From the NCBI GenBank assembly GCA_035651595.1, contig DASRFJ010000336.1, forward strand, positions 1-21,458: DNA of 21,458 bases. Direction: 5' to 3'. Under the pieces are notes generated by a model. It was not told where the DNA came from, did no database searches, and saw only the letters and a program-made list of their open reading frames with translations. The stretch comes from JAFARZ01 sp035651595 (lineage in GTDB: Bacteria; Actinomycetota; Actinomycetes; Streptosporangiales; Streptosporangiaceae). Of this stretch, positions 13,708-21,458 are shown piece after piece; the first letter of the stretch is position 1, and the number at the start of each line of letters is the position of its first letter. The translations under genes and the position numbers were made by a program.

Positions 13708-15363
13708 ATGCATGTGCTCGCGGAGAGTCACCTGCGGCTGTCGGTCAACGCCGAGGACTACGTGATCCTGGCGGTGTACTTCCTCGTCGTGCTCGGCATC
13801 GGCTTCGCCGCGCGGACCCGGGTGAAGACCGCGCTCGACTACTTCGTGGCCGGCCGCTCGCTGCCCGCGTGGGTGACCGGCCTCGCGTTCGTCTCCGCGA
13901 ACCTCGGCGCGACCGAGGTCATCGGGCAGGCCGCCAACGGTGCCCAGTACGGCGCGATGACCGTGCACTACTACTGGGTCGGCGCCATCCCCGCGATGGT
14001 GTTCCTGGCGATCTTCATGATGCCGTTCTACTACGGCTCGCGGGTGCGCAGCGTGCCCGAGTTCCTCGGCCGCAGGTACGACGGATCCACCCAGGCGCTG
14101 AACGCGGTGGTGTTCGCTATCGCGCAGGTGCTCATCGCCGGCATCAACCTGTACGCGCTGGCCATCGTGGTGCAGGCGATGCTCGGCTGGCCGCAGTGGG
14201 TGTCGATCGTCGTGGCCGGCGCGTTCGTGCTTGTCTACATCACGCTCGGCGGGCTGTCCTCGGCGATCTACAACGAGGTGCTCCAGTTCTTCGTGATCGT
14301 GGTGTCGCTCGTCCCGGTGGTGCTGCTGAGCCTCAAGAAGGCCGGCGGCTGGGCCGCGATGAAAACCAAGATCGACGCGTCCGTGCTCGGCAACCCCGGA
14401 CTGCACGCGTGGCGCAACACCGGGTTCGGCTCGCACAACCCGATGGACGCCAGCTGGCTGTCGATCGTGTTCGGCCTCGGGTTCGTGCTGTCGTTCGGCT
14501 ACTGGACCACGAACTTCGCGGAGATCCAGCGCGCGCTGTCCGCGAAGAACATGTCCGCCGCCCGGCGCACCCCGGTCATCGCGTCATACCCCAAGGTGTT
14601 CCTGCCGCTGATCACCGTGCTGCCGGGCATGCTGGCGCTGGTCCTGGTCCCCGGGCTGGGCAAGACCTACCAGTACAACGACGCGATCCCGCTGCTCATC
14701 CGCGACGTGCTGCCGAACGGCGTGCTCGGCCTCGCCCTCACCGGCCTCCTCGCGTCGTTCATGGCCGGCATGGCCGCGAACGTGTCCTCGTTCAACACCG
14801 TGCTCACCACCGACATCTGGGAGCCGTTCCTGCGGCCTGGCCGGTCCGACGAGTACTACGTGCGGCTGGGTCGCTGGTTCACCGTCGCGGGCGTGGCGGC
14901 CGGCGTCGGCACGGCGTTCATCGCGGCCAGCTTCAGCAACCTGATGAACTACATGCAGACGCTGTTCGGCTTCTTCAACGCCCCGGTGTTCGCGACGTTC
15001 CTGGTCGGGCTGATCTGGCGGAGGATGAGCAACGCGGGCGCGTTCTGCGGCCTGGCGGCGGGCATCACCGGCGCGATCCTCGTCTACATCCTCAGCGTCA
15101 ACCATGTCGTGGATCTGGGGTCCTCGCTGAACGTGTCGTTCATCGTCGCCGCGATCGGGTTCGCGGTGGACATCGTGGTCAGCGTGCTGGTCTCGCTCGT
15201 CACTACCCCGGTCGAGCAATCGCGCCTCGAGGGCCTGGTGTGGGGGAGCAACCCGGATCCAGGTGCCGCCGCCGCACTGTCGCGGGCCGGGCGCGGCTCC
15301 ACCATCGCCCTGGGCGCGGGCGTGCTGGTCATCGCGCTGATCCTCTACATCCTGGTCTTCTGA
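13708..15363 (+). CDS. Sodium:solute symporter (SSS/SGLT family)
   Basis: 551-residue membrane transporter with about 13 hydrophobic segments. Seen: first helix VILAVYFLVVLGIGFAA, then the family region DYFVAGRSLPAWVTGLAFVSANLGATEVIGQAANGAQYG (about residues 50-88), the sodium-site helix ALTGLLASFMAGMAANVSSFNTVLTTDIW, and a C-terminal LFGFFNAPVFATFLVGLIWRR. The substrate class is not clear; the vSGLT-like core suggests a sugar or related solute. ATG 13708 is chosen over TTG 13702 because a G-rich site (GGGGGG) lies six bases upstream. Divergent from vapBC, and followed by two small genes on the same strand. Confidence 0.9.
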   Translation: MHVLAESHLRLSVNAEDYVILAVYFLVVLGIGFAARTRVKTALDYFVAGRSLPAWVTGLAFVSANLGATEVIGQAANGAQYGAMTVHYYWVGAIPAMVFLAIFMMPFYYGSRVRSVPEFLGRRYDGSTQALNAVVFAIAQVLIAGINLYALAIVVQAMLGWPQWVSIVVAGAFVLVYITLGGLSSAIYNEVLQFFVIVVSLVPVVLLSLKKAGGWAAMKTKIDASVLGNPGLHAWRNTGFGSHNPMDASWLSIVFGLGFVLSFGYWTTNFAEIQRALSAKNMSAARRTPVIASYPKVFLPLITVLPGMLALVLVPGLGKTYQYNDAIPLLIRDVLPNGVLGLALTGLLASFMAGMAANVSSFNTVLTTDIWEPFLRPGRSDEYYVRLGRWFTVAGVAAGVGTAFIAASFSNLMNYMQTLFGFFNAPVFATFLVGLIWRRMSNAGAFCGLAAGITGAILVYILSVNHVVDLGSSLNVSFIVAAIGFAVDIVVSVLVSLVTTPVEQSRLEGLVWGSNPDPGAAAALSRAGRGSTIALGAGVLVIALILYILVF

Positions 15364-15377
15364 GGGGACACGAGACA

Positions 15378-15596
15378 ATGTCACGCTTGTTCGAGCTGAG
15401 GGTGATCATCGGCGGGCTGTTCCTCGTGTACGGGGTGATCCTCACCGTCACGGGAGCGGTGGACAACGGCGCGCAGCTGGCCAAGGCCCAAGGCGTCCGC
15501 ATCAACCTGTGGACCGGCCTGGTCATGCTCGCCATCGGCGTAGTCTTCCTCGCCTGGGGCGTGGCGCGCCCGGACAACCCCGATCAGGAGAGCTAA
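15378..15596 (+). CDS. Small two-helix membrane protein next to the symporter
   Basis: 72 residues starting MSRLFELRVIIGGLFLVYGV and ending with a charged tail DNPDQES. There are two hydrophobic helices (about 8-27 and 45-63) with a short polar loop between them. It starts 14 bases after the symporter stop, so it is almost certainly co-transcribed and may be a small accessory subunit or stabiliser of the transporter. I know no function for it. Confidence 0.8.
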   Translation: MSRLFELRVIIGGLFLVYGVILTVTGAVDNGAQLAKAQGVRINLWTGLVMLAIGVVFLAWGVARPDNPDQES

Positions 15597-15605
15597 CCTC
15601 CGGTT

Positions 15606-15794
15606 ATGGGACTACTCTCCTGGATCCGCGAGAACTGGGCGGGCGGCAAGCGGGGCACCCTGGTCGAGAACGCAGGCCGGGACAGCCCGCGCATCGCGGA
15701 CATCAAGGAGGCCGCCGCCGAAGACGTCGCCGCCGTCGAGCAGGACGACAAGTACTTCAGCAAGGACTCCCCGGCCAACGAGGACGACCTTTAA
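15606..15794 (+). CDS. Small acidic hypothetical protein, 62 aa
   Basis: 62 residues: an amphipathic Trp-containing start MGLLSWIRENWAGGKRG, then a highly charged, acidic remainder with AAAEDVAAVEQDDKYF and the C-terminus EDDL. No signal peptide and no cysteine. It lies nine bases after the small membrane protein gene, so it likely belongs to the symporter operon. Its TAA overlaps the TAA of the convergent gene in TTAA (15791-15794). Function unknown; the regular composition and operon position support a real gene. Confidence 0.65.
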   Translation: MGLLSWIRENWAGGKRGTLVENAGRDSPRIADIKEAAAEDVAAVEQDDKYFSKDSPANEDDL

Positions 15795-16786
15795 CGCAGC
15801 GCGGGGATGACCTCGTCCCGGTAGGCGGCAAGCGTCTTCTCTTCCTCGTCGTGCATCAGGTAGACGGCGAACTGGTCCGCGCCGATCTCGCGCAGCTCGG
15901 CGAGCCGGTCCACGTGCGCCGACGCGGGCCCGAGCAGGCAGAACCGGTCCATGATCGTGTCGGTGACGAAGCCGACCGCCGGGTTGCCGGCCTTGCCGTG
16001 GTGCGCGTAGTCGTAGCCCTTGCGCTCGGCGATGTAGTCGGTCAGCTCGTGCGGCACCGGCCCTTCCGTCCCGTACCGCGCGACGATGTCCGCGACGTGG
16101 TTGCCCACCATGCCGCCGAACCACCGCAGCTGCTCCCGCTGGTGCGCCAGATCCGACCCCACGTAGGCCGGCGCGGCGACGCACATCGTGATCGCGGACG
16201 GATCGCGCCCCGCGGCCTCGGCCGCGGCCCGCACCGCCCCGATCGTCCACCGCGCGATGTCCGGGTCCGCGGTCTGCAGGATGAACCCGTCGGCCTGCTC
16301 GCCGGCGAGCTTCAGCGCCCGCGGCCCGTACGCCGCCATCCAGATTTCCAGCTTCCCGTCCCTTACCCAGGGTATCCGCAGCTCCTGGTCATTGAATGTG
16401 ACCGAACGACCCTCGGCTAGTCCCTTGATGACCGTCATCGCCTCGGACAGTGTCGTCAGCGACATCGGCGGCCGGCCGATGACGCGGCGCGCCGAATCGC
16501 CGCGGCCGATGCCGCACACCGTGCGGTTGCCGTACATGTCGTTCAGGGTCGCGAACAGGGAAGCGATCACCGACCAGTCGCGGGTGCCCGGGTTGGTCAC
16601 CATCGGCCCGACGGTCAGCGCGGACGTGACCTCCAGGATCCGCGAGTAGATCACGAACGGTTCCTGCCACAGCACGTGCGAGTCCCAGGTCCAGCCGTAG
16701 CTGAACCCGGCGTCCTCCGCCCGCTGCATCATGGCGACCACGCCGCTGGCCGGCGGGTTGGTCTGCAGCACGACCCCGAACTCCAT
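15791..16786 (-). CDS. LLM-class F420-dependent oxidoreductase in the pyrimidine/hydantoin operon
   Basis: 331-residue luciferase-like TIM-barrel flavin or F420 enzyme. Seen: N-terminal MEFGVVLQTNPPASG, DSHVLWQEPF (35-44), the VGPMVTNPGTRDW strand, GNRTVCGIGRGDSARR (about 86-101) and the KLEIWMAAYGPRALKLAGEQADGFIL segment that shapes the cofactor site. It resembles the F420 subfamily (CPS_4043-like) that is often found beside dihydropyrimidinase genes. ATG 16786 has GGAGGA seven bases upstream and follows the dihydropyrimidinase stop by 14 bases. Its reaction is not established; a role in ring reduction or oxidation of a pyrimidine-type substrate is inferred from position. Confidence 0.85.
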   Translation of the reverse strand: MEFGVVLQTNPPASGVVAMMQRAEDAGFSYGWTWDSHVLWQEPFVIYSRILEVTSALTVGPMVTNPGTRDWSVIASLFATLNDMYGNRTVCGIGRGDSARRVIGRPPMSLTTLSEAMTVIKGLAEGRSVTFNDQELRIPWVRDGKLEIWMAAYGPRALKLAGEQADGFILQTADPDIARWTIGAVRAAAEAAGRDPSAITMCVAAPAYVGSDLAHQREQLRWFGGMVGNHVADIVARYGTEGPVPHELTDYIAERKGYDYAHHGKAGNPAVGFVTDTIMDRFCLLGPASAHVDRLAELREIGADQFAVYLMHDEEEKTLAAYRDEVIPALR

Positions 16787-16800
16787 GTCAGGCTCCTCCG

Positions 16801-18189
16801 TTACACCAGGTACTGGTTCAGGCCGCGGTCGAGGAACTGGCCGTGGCCGGCCGAGCCCACGTAGGCGCCCTCCTCGATCACCGGACGGCCCCTGGAAAGA
16901 ACTGTCGTTACCTTGCCGGTGATCGGCATGCCCTCGTACGCGGAATAGTCCACGTTCATGTGGTGGGTGGCCGCGGACAGCGTCTGCGCCGCCGCCGGAT
17001 CGTAGATCACGATGTCCGCGTCAGAACCGGCCGCGATCACGCCCTTGCGCGGGTACAGGCCGAACATCCGGGCCGGCGTGGTCGAGCACACCTCGACCCA
17101 GCGCGACAGCGTGAGGTGCCCGGCGACGACGCCCTGGTGCAGCAGGTCCATCCGGTGCTCGACGCCAGGCATGCCGTTCGGGATCTTGGAGAAGTCGCCG
17201 CGGCCCAGTTCCTTCTGGTCCTTGAAGCAGAACGGGCAGTGGTCCGTCGACACCACCGACAGGTCGTTGGTGCGCAGGCCGGCCCACAGCGAGGCCTGGT
17301 GCGACGCGGGCCGCAGCGGCGGCGAGCAGACGAACTTGGCGCCCTCGAACTCCGGCCGGGCCAGGTCGTCGATGGACAGGTACAGATACTGCGGGCAGGT
17401 CTCGGCGAACACGTTCTGCCCGGTGTCGCGCGCCTCGGCGACCGCGGCCAGCGCCTGCGCCGCGGACAGGTGCACGATGTACAGCGGGCAGTTCGCGACC
17501 TTGGCCAGCGTGATCGCCCGGCTGGTGGCCTCGCCCTCCAGCTCCGGCGGGCGGGTCAGCCCGTGGTGCACCGGGTCGGTGCGGCCGGCCGCGATCGCCT
17601 GCGCGACCAGCTGGTCGATCGCGATGCCGTTCTCCGCGTGCATCATCACCGTGCCGCCGGCGCGAGCTGCCTGCTGCATGGCGAGCAGGATCTCGCCGTC
17701 GGTGGCGTAGAACACCCCGGGGTAAGCCATGAACATCTTGAAGCTGTTCACGCCGGCCGCGATGCACGCGTCCATCTCCTTGAGCGTCGTCTCGTTGACG
17801 TCGGAGACGATCATGTGGAAGCCGTAGTCGACCGCGCAGTTGCCGTCCGCCTTGGCGTGCCACTTGTCCAGCGTGGCGAGCAGGCCGGTGCCCTTGGCCT
17901 GGACCGCGAAGTCGACGATCGTCGTGGTTCCGCCCCAGGCGGCGGCGCGGGTACCGGTCTCGAACGTGTCGACGGAGGACGTCCCGCCGAACGGCATCTC
18001 CATGTGCGTATGCACGTCGATCCCGCCCGGCAGCACGTACTTGCCGGTGGCGTCGATGACCTTATCCGCTTGGGGAACCGGAGCGGACCGATCGAGCACG
18101 GCCATGATCTTCTCGCCGTCGACTACCACGTTGGCGTGCAGCGTTCCCGTCGCGGTGACAACGAGGCCGTTCTGAATGACGGTTGTCAC
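16801..18189 (-). CDS. hydA: Dihydropyrimidinase (hydantoinase family)
   Basis: 462-residue zinc amidohydrolase that opens 5,6-dihydrouracil/dihydrothymine or hydantoin to the N-carbamoyl amino acid. Metal ligands visible: His60 and His62 in GIDVHTH, carboxylated Lys151 in NSFKMFMAYPG, His184 in MMHAEN, His240 in YIVHLSA, and Asp316 in STDHCPF; Tyr156 is the expected substrate-stabilising residue. Length is usual. The GTG start overlaps the nitrilase stop in GTGA (18186-18189). It acts between the transporter and the ureidopropionase-like enzyme: ring opening, then removal of the carbamoyl group. Confidence 0.93.
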   Translation of the reverse strand: MTTVIQNGLVVTATGTLHANVVVDGEKIMAVLDRSAPVPQADKVIDATGKYVLPGGIDVHTHMEMPFGGTSSVDTFETGTRAAAWGGTTTIVDFAVQAKGTGLLATLDKWHAKADGNCAVDYGFHMIVSDVNETTLKEMDACIAAGVNSFKMFMAYPGVFYATDGEILLAMQQAARAGGTVMMHAENGIAIDQLVAQAIAAGRTDPVHHGLTRPPELEGEATSRAITLAKVANCPLYIVHLSAAQALAAVAEARDTGQNVFAETCPQYLYLSIDDLARPEFEGAKFVCSPPLRPASHQASLWAGLRTNDLSVVSTDHCPFCFKDQKELGRGDFSKIPNGMPGVEHRMDLLHQGVVAGHLTLSRWVEVCSTTPARMFGLYPRKGVIAAGSDADIVIYDPAAAQTLSAATHHMNVDYSAYEGMPITGKVTTVLSRGRPVIEEGAYVGSAGHGQFLDRGLNQYLV

Positions 18190-19028
18190 GGTGCCACCAG
18201 CGGACCGTAAGCGTCGGGGCGACGGTCACGGTAGAACTGCCAGAGGTCGCGCACCTCGGCGAGGGTTCCCATGTCGAGGTCCCGCACGACGACCTCGTCC
18301 TTGTCGTCGGACGCGGCGTCGCCGACGAGCTGGCCGCGCGGGTCGACGAAGTACGTCTGGCCGTAGAAGTCGTTGTCGCCGAGTGGCTCGACGCCGACCC
18401 GGTTGATCGCGCCGATGAAGTACTCGTTGGCCACCGCGGAGGCCGGCTGCTCGAGGCGCCACAGGTACTGGGACAGGCCGCGGGACGTGGCTGACGGGTT
18501 GAACACGATCCGGGCGCCGGCCAGGCCGAGGGCTCGCCAGCCCTCGGGGAAGTGCCGGTCGTAGCAGATGTACACGCCGATCCGGCCGACCGCGGTGTCG
18601 AACACCGGATAGCCGGTGTTGCCGGGGCGGAAGTAGAACTTCTCCCAGAAGCCCTTGACCTGAGGAATGTGCGTCTTGCGGTATTTGCCCAGGTACGTGC
18701 CGTCCGCGTCGATCACCGCGGCGGTGTTGTAGTACATGCCGGGGTGTTCTACTTCGTACATCGGCGCGACGATCACGATGTGGTGCTGGCGCGCGGTCTC
18801 CTGGAGGAGCTCCGTGGTGGGGCCGTCCGGGATCGCCTCTGTGTAGGAGTAGTAGTCGGTGTCCTGCACCTGGCAGAAATACGGTCCGTAGAACAGTTCC
18901 TGCAGGCAGACGACCTGCGCGCCCTGGTCGGCCGCGGTCCGGATGTGCCCCGCCGCGGCCTGGGTCATCGATTCCTTGTCACCGGTCCAGCGCTGCTGCA
19001 CGAGCGCGGCGCGGATAATCTCCGGCAT
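18186..19028 (-). CDS. Nitrilase-superfamily amidohydrolase, beta-ureidopropionase/N-carbamoyl-amino-acid hydrolase
   Basis: 280-residue C-N hydrolase. The triad is clear: Glu44 in LQELFYGPYFCQ, Lys118 in YRKTHIPQ, Cys155 in ICYDRHFPEGWR. The sequence TSRGLSQYLWRLEQPASAVAN is typical of the beta-ureidopropionase branch, which converts N-carbamoyl-beta-alanine to beta-alanine, ammonia and CO2. It lies directly upstream of dihydropyrimidinase with a 4-base overlap, and is first in the enzyme operon after a 138-base gap carrying dyads. Hydantoin-derived N-carbamoyl amino acids are an alternative substrate. Confidence 0.91.
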   Translation of the reverse strand: MPEIIRAALVQQRWTGDKESMTQAAAGHIRTAADQGAQVVCLQELFYGPYFCQVQDTDYYSYTEAIPDGPTTELLQETARQHHIVIVAPMYEVEHPGMYYNTAAVIDADGTYLGKYRKTHIPQVKGFWEKFYFRPGNTGYPVFDTAVGRIGVYICYDRHFPEGWRALGLAGARIVFNPSATSRGLSQYLWRLEQPASAVANEYFIGAINRVGVEPLGDNDFYGQTYFVDPRGQLVGDAASDDKDEVVVRDLDMGTLAEVRDLWQFYRDRRPDAYGPLVAP

Positions 19029-19079
19029 GGCGGTCTCCCCTGGTGAGTGCGGTTCAGTCAGGGCACCATCTTGCCTCTA

Positions 19080-19093
19080 CACCGCGCGCGGTG
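19080..19093. promoter_or_regulatory. 14-bp perfect palindrome upstream of the nitrilase operon
   Basis: CACCGCGCGCGGTG, centred about 58 bases upstream of the ATG at 19028, in the leader or promoter of the pyrimidine-degradation genes. A possible operator; GC-rich palindromes can arise by chance in this DNA. Confidence 0.3.
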
Positions 19094-19137
19094 GTACCAG
19101 CCGCCCCCCAAGAAGCCGACGCCGTTCGGCCGGGTCC

Positions 19138-19153
19138 TTGTATAAAGCTACAA
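19138..19153. promoter_or_regulatory. AT-rich dyad TTGTA-N6-TACAA upstream of the nitrilase operon
   Basis: TTGTATAAAGCTACAA in the gap between the secreted protein stop (19167) and the nitrilase start. It is the only AT-rich patch there, so it probably marks the enzyme operon promoter, with TATACA on the minus strand as a possible -10. Confidence 0.4.
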
Positions 19154-19166
19154 CTGAGGTCTCGGC

Positions 19167-19703
19167 TCAGCAGAAGGTGCTGGCACCGACATCATTGGGG
19201 ATGAAGCCCTCGACGTTGTCGTTGGTATCGAGCCCCAGGGTCCATTGTCCGCTGTCGTCAATGACGAGGCAGAACAGCGCGTACTCGTTTCCGCGATAAA
19301 AGGTTCCTTGATTGCAGAAGGTCTCCGGGCACTGGTACACGGTCAGGTCTTGAACCGCGACCTCGCTGGCTGACCGCGGGCACGGCGGCGGGGTGCCGTT
19401 CACCTGCATCAGGTAGTCCGGGATGAAACCCGAGACGTTGTTGGCGTGGTCGAAAGAGAAATACCAGGTGCCGCTGTCAACGGCCGCGGTGCAGATCGCC
19501 GCGATATCGTTGCCAGCGAAGTAGTCATCGCCGCGGTTGCAGAAGGTTTCCGGGCACTGATACACCTCCGCGCTGCTCAGTCCGGGGATCAGGCGGCCGC
19601 CGATGCCGATACCGTTATCCGCGTGCGCGGCGTTGGGCAGGCCCATCGCCAGCAGTACGGCCGCGATCGCGGCCACCAGCAACTTGACGACCGGAGGGCG
19701 CAT
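19167..19703 (-). CDS. Secreted Cys-rich protein with two SH3-like repeats
   Basis: 178 residues with a clear signal peptide (MRPPVVKLLV, hydrophobic core, AHA at 26-28, likely cleaved before DNG). The mature part is a tandem duplication: VYQCPETFCN at 47-56 and 122-131, each followed about 17 residues later by a third Cys, then DSG-W, a D-N-V segment and GFIP. Cys50/55/71 match Cys125/130/145; Cys108 and Cys178 close each unit, giving eight Cys, likely disulfides. The pattern recalls bacterial SH3 domains of actinobacterial secreted proteins. AAAGGA precedes the ATG. It lies between transporter and enzyme genes on the same strand; a link to them is not evident. Confidence 0.82.
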   Translation of the reverse strand: MRPPVVKLLVAAIAAVLLAMGLPNAAHADNGIGIGGRLIPGLSSAEVYQCPETFCNRGDDYFAGNDIAAICTAAVDSGTWYFSFDHANNVSGFIPDYLMQVNGTPPPCPRSASEVAVQDLTVYQCPETFCNQGTFYRGNEYALFCLVIDDSGQWTLGLDTNDNVEGFIPNDVGASTFC

Positions 19704-19784
19704 GAGGTTCCTTTCTCACCCGTGTCGCGCCCACCGTGCCGGGCGCTCCGGCCTACGTTAGATCGCCCGGCTTTCACATCGCTG

Positions 19785-21341
<1,557 letters not shown>

Positions 21342-21458
21342 AGGCACTCCCGGGGCTGACGAGTCTTCAGCTCAGTGTGGTCCCGGCTTTCACCCTTTGT
21401 ACATTGTGCGTACCTACAGCCGTAACCCCCCGCCCCGCGCCCGCCCCGCGCCCGCCCC
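21342..21458. promoter_or_regulatory. Promoter-side region of the NCS1 transporter, ending in C-rich tandem repeats
   Basis: An AT-richer patch at about 21395-21416 holds GTAC, seven bases, GTAC (21399-21413), a possible operator or -10 region for the transporter. The last 30 bases or so are an 11-base tandem repeat of CCCCGCGCCCG running off the window. No gene seen. Confidence 0.3.

Overview
The window is high-GC, densely packed DNA with GTG starts, 4-bp stop/start overlaps, F420- and FMN-type oxidoreductases, a cysteine-coding leader peptide and mycobacterium-like lipid-modification genes. Together these point to an actinobacterium, plausibly a soil Streptosporangiales-like lineage. The order is inferred from overall feel and is uncertain. 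No rRNA, tRNA, CRISPR array, integrase or transposase was seen. Every gene call comes from reading motifs; no database search was run.

Layout. (1) 1-3297: a sulfur/flavin block. A sulfonate-type ABC transporter (ATPase cut by the window edge, permease) reads leftward behind a 26-residue leader peptide ending in a Cys-Arg-Ala-Cys stop. Upstream lies an FMN-dependent alpha-hydroxy-acid dehydrogenase, divergent from an SsuE-like FMN reductase. (2) 3495-8957: a four-gene leftward operon with overlapping ends (CYP138-like P450, alpha/beta hydrolase, SadH-like short-chain dehydrogenase, MymA/EthA-like Baeyer-Villiger monooxygenase). It faces a divergent TetR regulator across two near-identical 16-bp palindromes. 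(3) 9005-10391: a GNAT acetyltransferase and a convergent flavin reductase preceded by a 24-codon ORF. (4) 10534-13626: a large membrane protein of the lysylphosphatidylglycerol-synthase/flippase type with a degenerate kinase-like domain. Its frame lacks a stop and runs antisense through a VapBC toxin-antitoxin pair that has a perfect 31-bp operator-like palindrome. (5) 13708-15794: a sodium/solute symporter followed by a 72-residue two-helix membrane protein and a 62-residue acidic protein. (6) 15791-21341: a reductive-pyrimidine or hydantoin degradation set on the minus strand (NCS1 nucleobase transporter, ureidopropionase-like nitrilase, dihydropyrimidinase, LLM/F420 oxidoreductase), with a secreted Cys-rich duplicated SH3-like protein between transporter and enzymes.

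The strongest non-genic signal is a two-part element of about 125 bp present twice in opposite orientations (3431-3556 and 9641-9767). It has a conserved 27-bp box, a 23-24 nt spacer that has diverged in sequence but not in length, and a 53-nt hairpin with 24-bp arms. The hairpins differ by a compensatory base-pair swap. Both copies sit between convergent genes, and both provide the stop codon of a neighbouring gene. This looks like an undescribed structured repeat family, either a mobile palindrome or a bidirectional terminator.
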